Part shown: piece after piece, positions 11,033 to 23,400 of the stretch | Layout of the letters: every line of letters starts with the position of its first letter | How positions within the stretch are numbered: the first letter of the stretch is position 1 | From: Salpingoeca rosetta | Lineage: Eukaryota > Opisthokonta > Choanoflagellata > Craspedida > Salpingoecidae | DNA: 37,832 nucleotides | NCBI RefSeq assembly: GCF_000188695.1 | Contig: NW_004754930.1 | Location: 705,528 to 743,359, forward strand | Reading direction: 5' to 3' | Position numbers and translations under genes: made by a program | The notes under the pieces: generated by a model | What the model was told of the DNA's origin: nothing | The model's database searches: none | The model's input: only the letters and a program-made list of their open reading frames with translations

Positions 11033-11773
11033 TTGTCGTGTTTGCGTGTGTGTGTGTGTGTGTGATTGTCGTGTTTGCGTGAATGTGTGTGTGTGTGTGA
11101 TTGTCGTGTTTGCGTGAATGTGTTCATCTGAGCACTTTTTGTGCGCGTGAGCACTTTTTGTGTGCCCCCCTGTCCACACGACATGCAGCACGCGTGCCTC
11201 TTCCAAACCTCACGCACCACCTCCCTTTCAATTACCTCACGTCATGTCATCTCATGGCTACAATCTCTTGTCCAGATCACTGCGTTGACCTCACTGCCGA
11301 GGTCAACAGCACTTGCACTGGCAATGACTTTCTCTGCACCGCACAAGGTAAATCGTGCACCAAGATGTCAATCGTGCTCGCTCATTTCCCAAAGCACCAC
11401 CACCATGGCATCAGTGAGCGCCAGCCAACCTTATGTCGACTACCTCGAGTTTACCTGCAGCGTGCCTGCATGCATGTCGAACACCCCCCTGCTGCGAGTT
11501 ATCACTGTTTCTTATCGTCCGGTCTTCCACACCACCACTGCCCAACTCGCTTTGCTTGCTTGCTTTGCCAGGTGGCCGTGTCGCGATGAGCACGTTCAGC
11601 TGCGACGTCGTTCGTTGCGAGGAAGTGACGTTGCAAGAGTCCCTTGAAGACCCCAATGACGACATCACCTCGGCCTGGTGGTCCGAGCCGGGCGACCAAT
11701 TTGTCACCATCGACGTGAACCTCGACCCAACTTGCGACGTACGCCTGCACATGCGTGTGTGTATATGTGATGG

Positions 11774-11809
<36 letters not shown>

Positions 11810-12420
11810 CGTGCGTGCGTGCGTGCGTGTGTGTGTGTGTGTGTGTGTGTGCGTGTGTGTGGTTTTGTCATCACGACGCTTGTCACATTGTGCTTGTGTT
11901 TGTTGCATCCTGGTGGTTGTACCGTGCCCGTGAGCTCTTGAACTTTGCGTATTCCCCACAGCTTCGCCAGTTTGTCCATGCGACCGTTCACAGCCTCACT
12001 CAGCTCACTCACCCACAACCTGTGCTTCCGTTCCCCTTTCTTTCACAATGGCAGGGCACGGCTTCGAGCGAGGATCGGTTCAAGTGGCTTGGAGGGTATT
12101 TCTCCGTCACGTTTGCCTCGCGCGTTCCCCGCACCATGGTCATTGAGCGTTCTGTCGACAACGGCAACACCTTCACGCCATGGCAGTACTACGCAGAGGA
12201 CTGCAGCACTGGTATGATTGAACGCAAATCGCTCAGTTGCACCTCTCCCCTGATGCAACAACTTGGGTCACAGCTGTTGTCCATTCGTTTACGCTTTCAC
12301 ACCGCTTCTGCGCTTCTGGTTGCGTTACACATGCCTGCTAGCTTGCCTTGTGTGTCTTTCAAAACAAAAATCACACACACACACGCTCACAACCTCCTTC
12401 TTCTCCACCACTCCTCCCCC

Positions 12421-12513
<93 letters not shown>

Positions 12514-12838
12514 ACGTCGTCGTCGTCGTNNNNNNNNNNNNNNNNNNNNNNNNNNNNNNNNNNNNNNNNNNNNNNNNNNNNNNNNNNNNNNNNNNNNNNN
12601 NNNNNNNNNNNNNNNNNNNNNNNNNNNNNNNNNNNNNNNNNNNNNNNNNNNNNNNNNNNNNNNNNNNNNNNNNNNNNNNNNNNNNNNNNNNNNNNNNNNN
12701 NNNNNNNNNNNNNNNNNNNNNNNNNNNNNNNNNNNNNNNNNNNNNNNNNNNNNNNNNNNNNNNNNNNNNNNNNNNNNNNNNNNNNNNNNNNNNNNNNNNN
12801 NNNNNNNNNNNNNNNNNNNNNNNNNNNNNNNNCCACCA

Positions 12839-12921
<83 letters not shown>

Positions 12922-15900
12922 ACACACAGTGCCTGACGCGTTCTTGGACTGTGTGGACATGCCAAACGAGGAAGTGCCCTTCCGCGTGGTGGTGAACCTC
13001 GTGTCGTACCCATTTGTGCCGTTTGTGCTGGACCCCTTTGCCAACGCCTCGGTCGCAGACAACGTGCGCGTGGACAGCGTGCGCCTGCGCCTGCAGCAGC
13101 ACAACATCCTCGCCTCCGACGGCGTTGCCGCAGACGAGCACGTGTACGGCATTGCTGCCATGGACATGGTGGCCTTGTGCGACTGCAACCAGCACGCAGA
13201 CACCTGCGTGCAGCAAAGCTGCCCTAGCGTTGCTCAGACCTACTGCGAGTGCCGCAACAACACCGCCGGCCGCAACTGCGAGTACTGCGCGCAGGGATAT
13301 CAGGCCACCGCCTGGCAGCAAGGCCCCGACTACGAATGCAGCGAGTGCCAGTGCCTCCCTGTCGCCACGTCGCCTGTCGCAGACCCGCTGTCCCCAACAG
13401 CAACATGCGTCGACGACGCAGGCCAGTGCCCGTGCGTGCATGCAACCATCGCGGGCACACACTGCGACTCACCCGTCAGCGCACACTTTGCCGCCCTCTA
13501 CGACTACGTGGATACGCAGCTCGAGGACATGTTCCTTGCCCAATACTCCATTGGCGTCGTTGTGGACGACACCCAGGACAGGTGGTACACGGGCCGCGGA
13601 TACGTTCGCCTCATCGCAGGCCAGAGCATCGCCTTCCAGGCGCCACTCGACACGCAGAGCCTGTTTGTTGATGCCATCGGCCCAGCCAGCCTGAGCCACT
13701 TTGTCGAGTACCGCGCGCTGGCTGAGGCCACCGTGACCACAACGGTCGGCGGCAGCGAAATCGTTCTGCAACCAACCTCGTTTGCTCGCCTGGAGGTGCC
13801 GCAAGATGCCGAGCTTGTGCTGGTCAGCGGTGGCCCTCTCCTTGTCGACCGCGTGCTGACCGTGCCAGCTGCATTTGTGGCCACGCCAAAGCTGCCGCCA
13901 TCCCTTTACCCGGATTTCCCGCGCGCAACAGATTTGGCGGGCCTGTACCCCGGCACGTGTGACGAATTCAACAGCAACCGCGACGCACCTGCCGCCTGCG
14001 CCGACATCGCCTTTGCCGAATCCGTTCGCACGTACGGCCAGGCCTTCCCTTGCGACTGCGATCCACGAGGGACAGAGGCGGGTACGGAGTGCGACCCATA
14101 TGGCGGGCAATGCGTGTGCCGCGCCAACGCCGTTGGTCGCAGCTGCGACGCGTGCGAGCTTGGCTTCTACCTCACCGAGACGGATGGCTGTGTTCCCTGT
14201 GGCTGCGCTGCGACCGACGACAACATTGCTCAGTGCCACTGCACTTCCTTTGGCTCCGTTGACGGCTTGTGCGCCACCAACGGCACCTGCGTGTGAGTAC
14301 TTGATCGAGTGCTTGAATGCGGCCGTGTACACGCATCTTGCTCTCGCGCGTTTGCTCTCGCGCGTTTGCTGGCTTCGTTGAGTTATCAATGCACGTCCTA
14401 CGTGTCAATTGCGTGTGTACGCGCTTTCTGTGTTTGTGTCCTCTGTATGCATGCATCATACGCTCTGCAGACGTGTGCGCTCTATGCACTTTCGCCCTTG
14501 CCTCACCACATTCTCTCATATGACGTGGTTACCCAACCCACCCCCCCCCCTCTCCCACGCCCTCGTTCGTTTCCTCCGTTTGTCACCCGCACGCAGGTGC
14601 CGGCCATACTTCACGGGCCCAACATGCTCCGAGTGCGTGGAAACAGCCGTCTTCGACCCAGCCACGCAAGAATGCATCCCGTGCCCAGATTGCGTGCAGC
14701 GGCTGAAGGAGCGCGTGGCCTGCGATGCCGACTACACAGCCATGCAGCTCGCCCTCGTGCCCTGGCACGGTGACATCCTGCAAGCGCTCGTTGCCATTGA
14801 TCAAGTCCTCAGCACCACCTCCCTGGCTGTGCTTGAGCGCCAGATGTTCTACGACTCCCAGAACGAAACCATCATGGACCTTGCGTTGCAGATTGCAACC
14901 ACCATCTCCGAGTTTGACGAACAGTTCATTGTGGACGTTGACGCTGCCCAGGCCCAGCTCAACACCGCGCTGTCCCTGGTGGAGGCCAGCCTGTCCGCGC
15001 TTGTGCTGCGCGTGCGTCAGTACGAACAGGCCGTGCTTGTCTTCTTTGCCTCGTGGCAGACGGTGCTGGAGACCGTGGCTGCCACCTACGATCCGGAGAC
15101 AGGCGACGAGTACGCCGCTGTTCTGGCGGGACTTCTGGACCGCGCGTCCACCTTCGAGGACAGCTTGCTTGAGGTGCAAGCAGCCTGTGCCGAAACCGCA
15201 ACGCTGGTCGGCACCCTCGTTGGGGAGCTGAACAACATCGCAGCCCTCAACGCATCCTTCAACGCAATCCCGCTGTCTGCCACCATCACCCACCTGCAAG
15301 CTGTCACGGCACAGGCAGATGCCCTGCGCACATCGCTTGACCTCCTCGCCGCAAGCATTCAGAACGGCAACAGCCTGCAGGCCAGCATCGCCAGCATGCG
15401 CGCATCCATCGCCACCACGCTTGGCCAGGCCGAGACAGCATCTGCCACCACCGCCTCCCTGCTCGCGCAGCTGGAGCAAACCAGCACTGATTACGACGAC
15501 GTTGTCGCGGATGTCAACGCAATTATTGCTGCTTGGACTGCGGACACGGGCAGCTTGACGGGTCTGCGCCAGGTTGCCATTTCCTCCGTGCTGCTGCAGA
15601 CGCGCGCTGCCGCCAATGCGTCGGTGATTGCCCTGCGCACCACCAACATGCAGGAGGCCGCAGACGAGATGGCCCGCATCTACGCCAACGCCATCAACGA
15701 CCCAGACATTCCGCAGGTGGTCCAGGACCTGATTGCGACCATGTCCCGCGTCATGAACATCATCGGCACCACCCCGGCCGTATTTCAGCGCGCAGACAAC
15801 GCCACTACCACGCTGCTTGGCCTCGACGTTGTGGCCCTGCATCTGGGCTTTGACGGTGCGGAGCAGTGGACGGCCATGCTGCAGGGACAAATCGCCGGCC

Positions 15901-18900
15901 TCCAGCCTGACCTCGTCTCACTGCACGAGCTGCTCGCACAGCTCTCGTCCGCACTGGACCCGGCCAACTTCCCCGAGCTTGATGTCAGTGGCATGGATGC
16001 GTCGCTGGCCAACACCGCCAGTGCTGCTGCTGATGTGGCAACGAGCGTGGCCGCACAGGATTCCGCCCTCACACCGCGCGAGGCCACCAACCTGCAGCCC
16101 ACACTGGACATGCTTGCCGCACGTGCTGCAGCCATGACCAATGAGACCTCAAACGGCGCTGCCCTGGCCACCAGCGTGCAGCAGCAGGCCCAGGCCCAGG
16201 CCGCAGATGTGGCTGACACCGTGCAGACGGCTCTGAGCGACGTCCAGCAGCAGGCGCAGGGCACGGCGGATGCCCTGTCCGCGATTGAGAGCAACGTTGA
16301 CGCAACCTCAACCCTGCTGGACGCACTGGAGGCGCGGCTGGCTCGCATTTCCGTGAGCGCCGAGTTTGTGGCTGCGCGCGCGCCGGTGCTTGAGCCGCGC
16401 ATCGCGGGCTCGGGCTTCTTCTCCTCCCCAGTGGACCTCGCTGTCACAAACGAGGGCCAGAACAGGTCCGGATACACGCTGGTGGGCAGCGTGTTTGGCG
16501 ACGCCATCGGGCCCCTGCCTCCTCTCAACAGCGCCAACGGCACCACACCTGCGCCCATGCCGTTCACAGGCATTGATCTGCAGATTGGCGGCGTGCCGCT
16601 GCCCATGAAGCGTGATCTTGGCTTTGCCAGCGTCTCGCTGCCATTCAGCTCCCACCGCCTGGCCGTGGAACCTGGCCCAGCCTCGTCGTTGTCGGCGTGG
16701 CGGCTGGCTGCCACCGCAGATGACAGCCTGTTGTTTGCCAGCGAGGGCTCCCTGCGCGTGCTGCTCCGCGCGGTGGACGGCTCCAACCAGCCCGTCGTTG
16801 CCGGTGTGCCGCTGTTTGCTCAGGCCGATGTCGGTGGCAACACCTTGCCCACGCTCAGTGGCTGGTGTGCCACGGCACACAACGGCACGTGCGTGGTGTG
16901 GATGGAGCTGCCACACGCGTGGCGCCGCTCCAACGTCTCCTTCACCATTCGCATGCGCGCGGGGCTGTCCGCAAGCGAAGCCGCGTCTGCAGCCGCCTTT
17001 GACACGCTGGCCTTTGTGCCCACGCCCGCCGTGTTGGATCTAGCTGAGACGGACAAGGAGCAGCTTGTGCTCGACGTGCCGCTGCACACCGTCACGGAAA
17101 CAGAGTGGTTTGCCGTGCACCTGCGCAGCCTGTACGATCGCGCCGTGCGCTCGTTTGTGGTGCGCATCACGCTGCCGCTTGGCGTTGTGTTCTCCAGTGC
17201 CAGCCCGACCGAGGCGTTCAACGTCGCCGTGTTGCACCAGTCCACCAACGCAGAGGGGCGCCAGGTCCTCGTCATCACCGGCATTCGCGAGACCGTGAGC
17301 GTCCCGGCCGCCGCGCCGCTTGACTCGGAAGTCCTGGCCATCCTTCGCTTCCAGTACACGGGCCTCGCTGGCCTTGTTGTGCAGGAAGGCACGGCAGCGT
17401 GGGGCCTGGAGATGCGCGAGGTTGTGTACGTGACTGGCCGTCGCGTCAGCGGCGTGCCACGCGCAGGCTCCATCGCCACCCGCTACAACGGCTACCAGGA
17501 GGCGCCACAGCCGTTCTCGTCGGCGTCCAACGGCGCAGTTGTGCTGGTGTCCAACCCGCTGCATCCGCGCCTGACAGACCTTCGCCCCGTTGCTCCCGAT
17601 GCCGCCAGCACCCGCCTCAACATCGTTGGCGTGTCTGCGCTGGGCGTGGCCGTGGACTCCACCGCCAGCCTGCAGTGCATTGCGCCTGGGAGCTCCGGCC
17701 TTGTGTTTGCGTCGGGGTCTGCCACCGCTGTTGGCAACGACTGCAACACGGTGACGCTGGAGGGTCGCCCGGCAGGCGTGGTGCCGTCCGCAGACATGTT
17801 GTTCCTGTCCAACGACGACCAGGGCTCCCGCGCGTCCACGCGCGTGTCGCTGCTGCTGCGGCGCGTGCAATCACTGGCCATTGACACGGATGTAGACTGC
17901 ATCAGTGCCGTGCAGGTGCCATCGTGCACGGGCGTCGTGCTCTCCGAGCGCATCCGTGTGGGCGTGCGCGCCGTCCTCAGCGACGGCATCGCCATCGACA
18001 TTACCCACGTTGCCGTGCGCGAGGCTGCGCTCGCATCCGCAAACGGCAACTTTGTCTTCACAGACAACGGGTACCTGGAACTGTGGGCGCCAGACCGCCC
18101 AACGGCGCAGCTGCCGCCCAGTGACACCATCACGCTTGCGCGCGCCTTGCCGAGCGGCGTGAGCTTCACCCCACGCGAGATCCGCATCGACCCGCCATCG
18201 CAGCCGGTCGGGCTTCGTGTTGACGCCTTCAACCCGGAGGACGTGTCCATTGACGCGAGCACGCTTGGTTCCATCGGTGCGTCCGGCGACATCACCGCTG
18301 TCCGCAGCACAGACGTGCTTGTGCTGATGGTGAGCCACCCCGATCGCCCCACGCTGCGTGTGGGCGGCGGGTCTCTTGCTGCCGTGCACGCGCGCCTGCT
18401 GCTGAGTGACGGTCGGCCCGTGGCGGTGGATCCACAGCACCTCGTCCTGACATCGCCAGCGTCCGGCTTTGCATTTGACGTGAGCGGCGACGGCAGCGCG
18501 GTTCTCACCCGCACCAACGCCAGCATTGGTGCAGCCCAGGCCCTAACGTTCGCATGGGCGCCCGGTTGTGCCGAGGGTGGGGACACGCAGGTGCTGACGG
18601 GCCAGCTGTTTGTGGATGTGGTTGCGCTGGACGGCGTCCTGCTGACAGACAGCAGCGTGACCATGTCCCTGTACGGAGACGCTGCCGTTGCTGCTGGCGT
18701 GCTGCGTGACTATCGTCCACAAGTAACCCTGCGCTACAACACGTATGTTGCCGACAGGTTCATCTACACGGACCTGACGGGCGCGTTGACGACTGCAAGC
18801 GTCACGCCCGCGGACAGCGACTACGTGGTTGTGACGGCGACAGCCAGTGGCCGCCCCGTTGTGAGCGGCGTGCGTACGGGGCAAACCAACCTCACCATCT

Positions 18901-20419
18901 CCTACACCACGCTCAGCGCTGTTGTTGACCTGACCATCATCCGCGCGCAGGGCATCACTGCATCGTACATTCCGTACCCACACCCGTCGGCCACGGCCGA
19001 AGCAAACCTGGACGACCTGTGGTCGCTGGCGTTGGCGGATCCACGCTTCTGCCGCGTTCCCTCCAGCCGCTCCTCGTCTCGCTTCCTGCAAGGCCAGGTG
19101 GTGGCCTTTATCACGCTCACCAACGGCACGCGCATCGCCGTGTCGCCCGGATCACCGGCTCAAGGTCAGAGAACAGCAAGTCATCGTGTGTGTGTGTCGT
19201 GCGCTGTGTCTGTGTTTTGTTTTGTATGTGTGTATTCATGTGTTGCGGGTTCATGTGTATTCATGTGTTTTTATGTGTATATGTGTTTGTGTGTGTTTGC
19301 GCCCAGTTATGGGTCGTTCCGAGTGAGTGCTGATATCTACTCGTGTAGTCGTGTGTTGTGATGCCTGTGCTGTGATGCTACAATTTGCCGCACAGCCACT
19401 TCTCATCATCACTGCCCACCCCACACCCCCCACTCACATATGTGTGTACCTGTTGTTTTGTCTTACCTCCTCCTTTGTATTTGTTGCTTACAGATTTGGC
19501 GTTCCAGCTGCTCGGCGCCCGGGTGATGGACGTTGCATTTGTGCCCTCCGCCACTGGCGGCAAGCACGTGACGCTGCCTTCCACGAGCGGGAGCTCTGCC
19601 ATTGGCGTTCGCTTTGCGTCCAGTGTCACCGCCATTCTGTCGCGTGTTGCAACCAGCACCGCCACCGTCAGCGGCCTTGAATGCGGGCTGAGCAGTCCTG
19701 CCGAGGCCTCGGCTGATTCTGCGTCGCTTGTTCGCTGCAGCATCATGTTTGCGTGCGGGTCTCAGTCCGTGTTTACCTACGCTGCCCATGCCCTGCAGTA
19801 TCTCGAGCCCGCGGATGTGCCACGGCTTCGCACGCAGCTGGCATTTGAGGACTACATTGCCCTCTCTGTGCAGGATCCAGAATACTCGTCCTCCTTCTCC
19901 TTCAACACTGCCACCGGCGCTGTCACCGTGCACCGCAACACGCCGACGCCCATCAACATTGTTGCCAGCAGTCCCTTCAACGCCGCGGCCTGGGCCACTG
20001 TGCCCATCGCTGGTGCGTGCGTGTGTGTGTGCGTGTGTGTGTGTGTGTGTGTGCCCACGCGCTGGGATGAACTGCTTTCTCAACTTTTGTACCTCGTCCC
20101 CGACACAAAACGACAAACCACCGTATTCTGTATTGTGTTGTTCTGCCTGCAGGCAATCTGAAGGCTGGATTCCTCGATGTCGATGTTGGCGGTGACGAGG
20201 ACGTGGCCATTGCCCCACTCGCCGCTGGCGAGGTATGTTTGACTTCGATGCTCGAGGTAGAAGAGTGCCGTTTGTGTTGCCCATCCAGAGCAGTGCCCTT
20301 AGCAGACTCGCGCTTATCCTTTTCGCGCCTTCATGCACTCACAGACATTCACACACGTCAGCACTACCTCTACTTGTGCTGGTCTGCTCACGCCCACCCC
20401 CCTTGCTCACTCACCGCCT

Positions 20420-20492
<73 letters not shown>

Positions 20493-23400
20493 ACCTCTGC
20501 ATGTGCTCGTTGCTGTGTGACTGGCTTCTCAGGAGGTGGATGTGCCCGTCTGGGTGAACACGGAAGGCGTGGAGTTGGGTGCATTTGATGTGGAGATTAC
20601 TGTGATGGGCGACGTTGTGATTTCCGGCTTCATGCGGGCACCAGGGCTGCTCATGTCACAGGTCGTGCAAGCAGACAGCACGACGATTCGCGTGGCCGGT
20701 TTTGCTGCCGCCGCCGACCCCGTGCTCCTCACCCTCAGCCTGCAAGGCACCAGCCCTGGCGCCCAAGCCAACGCCACGTCTGTTGCGCGCATCACGCCGT
20801 TCATCAACGTGCTGGCCACCGAAGACTTCTCGGCCGTTGTGGAAGACACGCCCGCAACAGCCGGTGACGTCCCCGTCTTGATTACCAACGCAGACACCAG
20901 TACCAACACCACGCTTCGTCGCCGCCGCCGTAGCGGCCACAGCAGCGCCGCCAGCGATGAGGCTGTTGCAGTCGCACCCGTGTCCACAGCAACAACGATG
21001 ACGACCAAGCGTGCGCGGCGCAACTTGGATCCACTCTTCATTGACTGCACCTTCTTTGAGTTTTACATCACGGGCGAATGCCCTGACCCTGTTGCTTGCG
21101 ATGTGGATGTTCCCGGCGATGTTGATGGGGACTGCCGCGTGACTGCAATCGACGTTGCCATCATCTTCACGTACATCCAGGAGCGCGCCGTTGACTTCAC
21201 CACCGCGCGTGGCCGCCGGCTGCAGCAGCTGTCGCAGGCAGTGGATCTGATGCTGCGTGCCGATGTGGATCACTCTGGCCTGGTGAACACGGACGACGCC
21301 GCCCTGCTGCTCTCTGCGCTTCTCGGCAACGCACGTCTCATGGCCTTTGAGGCGGACGCAGCCGGTCCTTGGTTCTCCTCCCAGGTCACAACGTACGGGG
21401 AGCGGCCACCGCTGGACGACATTCGCGTGTACGCGCTCGTTGCCTCAACATGCCCGCGCCTGCTGTCTGCTTCCTTTGGGTCTCCCGCCGGTGCCGCCAC
21501 CCCCATTTCCGCGTCTGCGGCCCTGGAAACGAACGGCAAGGACCCCGTGCAGCCGCTCTATGCGCAGTTTGTGCCCATGCCCGCCGTCAACGCCACGACG
21601 CTGGCGCTGCACACGTCGCAGCCTGCGTTTGAGGATGTGTCGTCGCTCGGCGTGTCCTATGTGCAGGTGACGCGCGCCGGCTGGCAGGTGCTGTTTGACA
21701 GCGACACGGACGCGACAACAGAGTTTCCGCAGCGCATCTCTGCTCGCGTGACGCCGTTTGCTGGCGGCCCGCTTGTCGGCCTGTTTGTTGACGGCCACAC
21801 GCCAGCCATCAGCGTGCAGCTGGACACGGCGCTGTCCATGGAGGGCGCCTACCCGGACTCTATGCCCAACTTTGTGTTCCGGCGGTACTCATACGTGGCC
21901 ACGGCGGCGACGGTGCTGATGAGCAGGCGTGTGCGTGGTTCGTTTGACTGCATGGCATACGAGTGCGCGCATCGCTGTGTGCAGGCTGGCGACGCGTGCC
22001 GTGGCTTCTCCATTGTGGTGGACATCGTGCCGCGCGCAACGTGCCTGCTCTTCCGCCAGCTGCAGGTGAGCACGACAGAAGAGCTTGGTGCGCACGACGC
22101 ATCCTACGCTCGCACAGTGGATGTGGACGTTCCCCCGATTCCAGGCAACTACGATCCTGTGTTCCAGGGCAACACGCCAGGCAACGCCGGCTCGCCGCTG
22201 CGCTTTGCCACCGCCTTTTCCGCCGACGCCATCATCTCCATTCTGAACGGGGTGACCGAGGTGCAGTGTGCGGAGGCATGCGATGCACAGGCAGCGTGCC
22301 TGGGCGTGTTCCACTGGCTCAGGGGCCAAACACCAGAGTGCCGCCTCCTCAACAACATTGGCGACTTTGCTGGTCTTCCAACCACAAGCGTGTCCATGTC
22401 CTTTGCCAAACAGGTATCGTTGTGCGTGTGTATGTGTGATTGTGTTTGTGTGATTGTGATTGTGCTTGTGACCTTGAGATCGTGTGTGTGTGTGTGATTG
22501 TGATTGTGTATGTGTGATTGTGTTTGTGTGTGTGTGTGTGATTGTGTTTGTGTGTGTGTGCGATTGTGTGATTGTATGTAACCTTGAGATAGTGTGTGTG
22601 TGAGTGTGTGTGTGTGTGATGTCAGAGCATCGCGTGTCGATGGTTGATGACCCCCCCACCCCCCCCCATGGTTGAATGCACCTTTCTAAACATGCATCGT
22701 GTTCGCTGTGGCTTTTGCTCTTAGGTCTCCGATGTGATTCCAGATGGCTTTTCGTTGGCGCACATTGGGTTGACTGCGTTTGCCGCGAGCAGCACTGCGA
22801 CGCCACGCCGGTTCTCCACCGGCTTCAGTGCCTCTGCCATCATTTCCCGCACCTCGACAACGCTTGATGTGTGCGCGCAAATGTGTGAGGACGCTGTGCT
22901 CTGCCAGGGCTTCTTCTTCACCATGGAGAACGCCGAGCTTGCTTGCCGCTTGCTCTCGGACATTGGTACCACAGAAGGCACGCCAACCACGTCCTCGTCC
23001 ATCAGCGTGCGCAAGCAGGTTCGTCCTTGATTCGAGTGATGGTGGTGGTGGTGGTGGTGGTGGTGGTGACGATGATGATGGGTGATGGTGGTATCGGTTG
23101 GTGGTGGGCATTCAGTGCTAGCCTGCGTGTGTATGTTGCGAAAGATCAACACTCAACACCTGCACGTCCCCTCACGATACTCACACGCACACAACAACAA
23201 CAAACCCCACTTCCATGCACATGCTGCAGGCACTTGTGAGCGAGCCTAATGGGTACACGCTCGCTGCCACGGGCGCGTTCAGCGGTGTTGTGTCGCCCCT
23301 GCGTTTCGCCTCTGGCTTCACGCCATCGGCGTTCCTGTCGGAGGTGGACGTGCCATCACCGGCAGCGTGCGCTGCTGTGTGTGACAGCGAAGCCGCGTGC

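Noticed and set aside
11961..12054. Extended exon 4 of the laminin-like gene starting at the upstream CAG at 11960
   Set aside because: It is in frame but would insert about 31 low-complexity residues into the laminin N-terminal domain. The acceptor at 12053-12054 gives the domain its expected length. It may still be used as an alternative.
12263..13462. Reading frames running through the N gap on both strands
   Set aside because: The open frame across N is artificial. Real coding sequence starts at the acceptor at 12930.
14583..18664. Several long minus-strand reading frames (up to 435 codons)
   Set aside because: They are antisense shadows of the 4,568-nt laminin/TMEM132 exon. They have no conserved motifs, while the plus frame carries coherent domains.
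21099..21300. Dockerin as bacterial contamination or recent transfer
   Set aside because: It lies inside an 1,881-nt exon between spliced exons, in frame with the cohesin-like and PAN-like parts, and with the same base composition. Contamination is very unlikely. Old transfer cannot be excluded.
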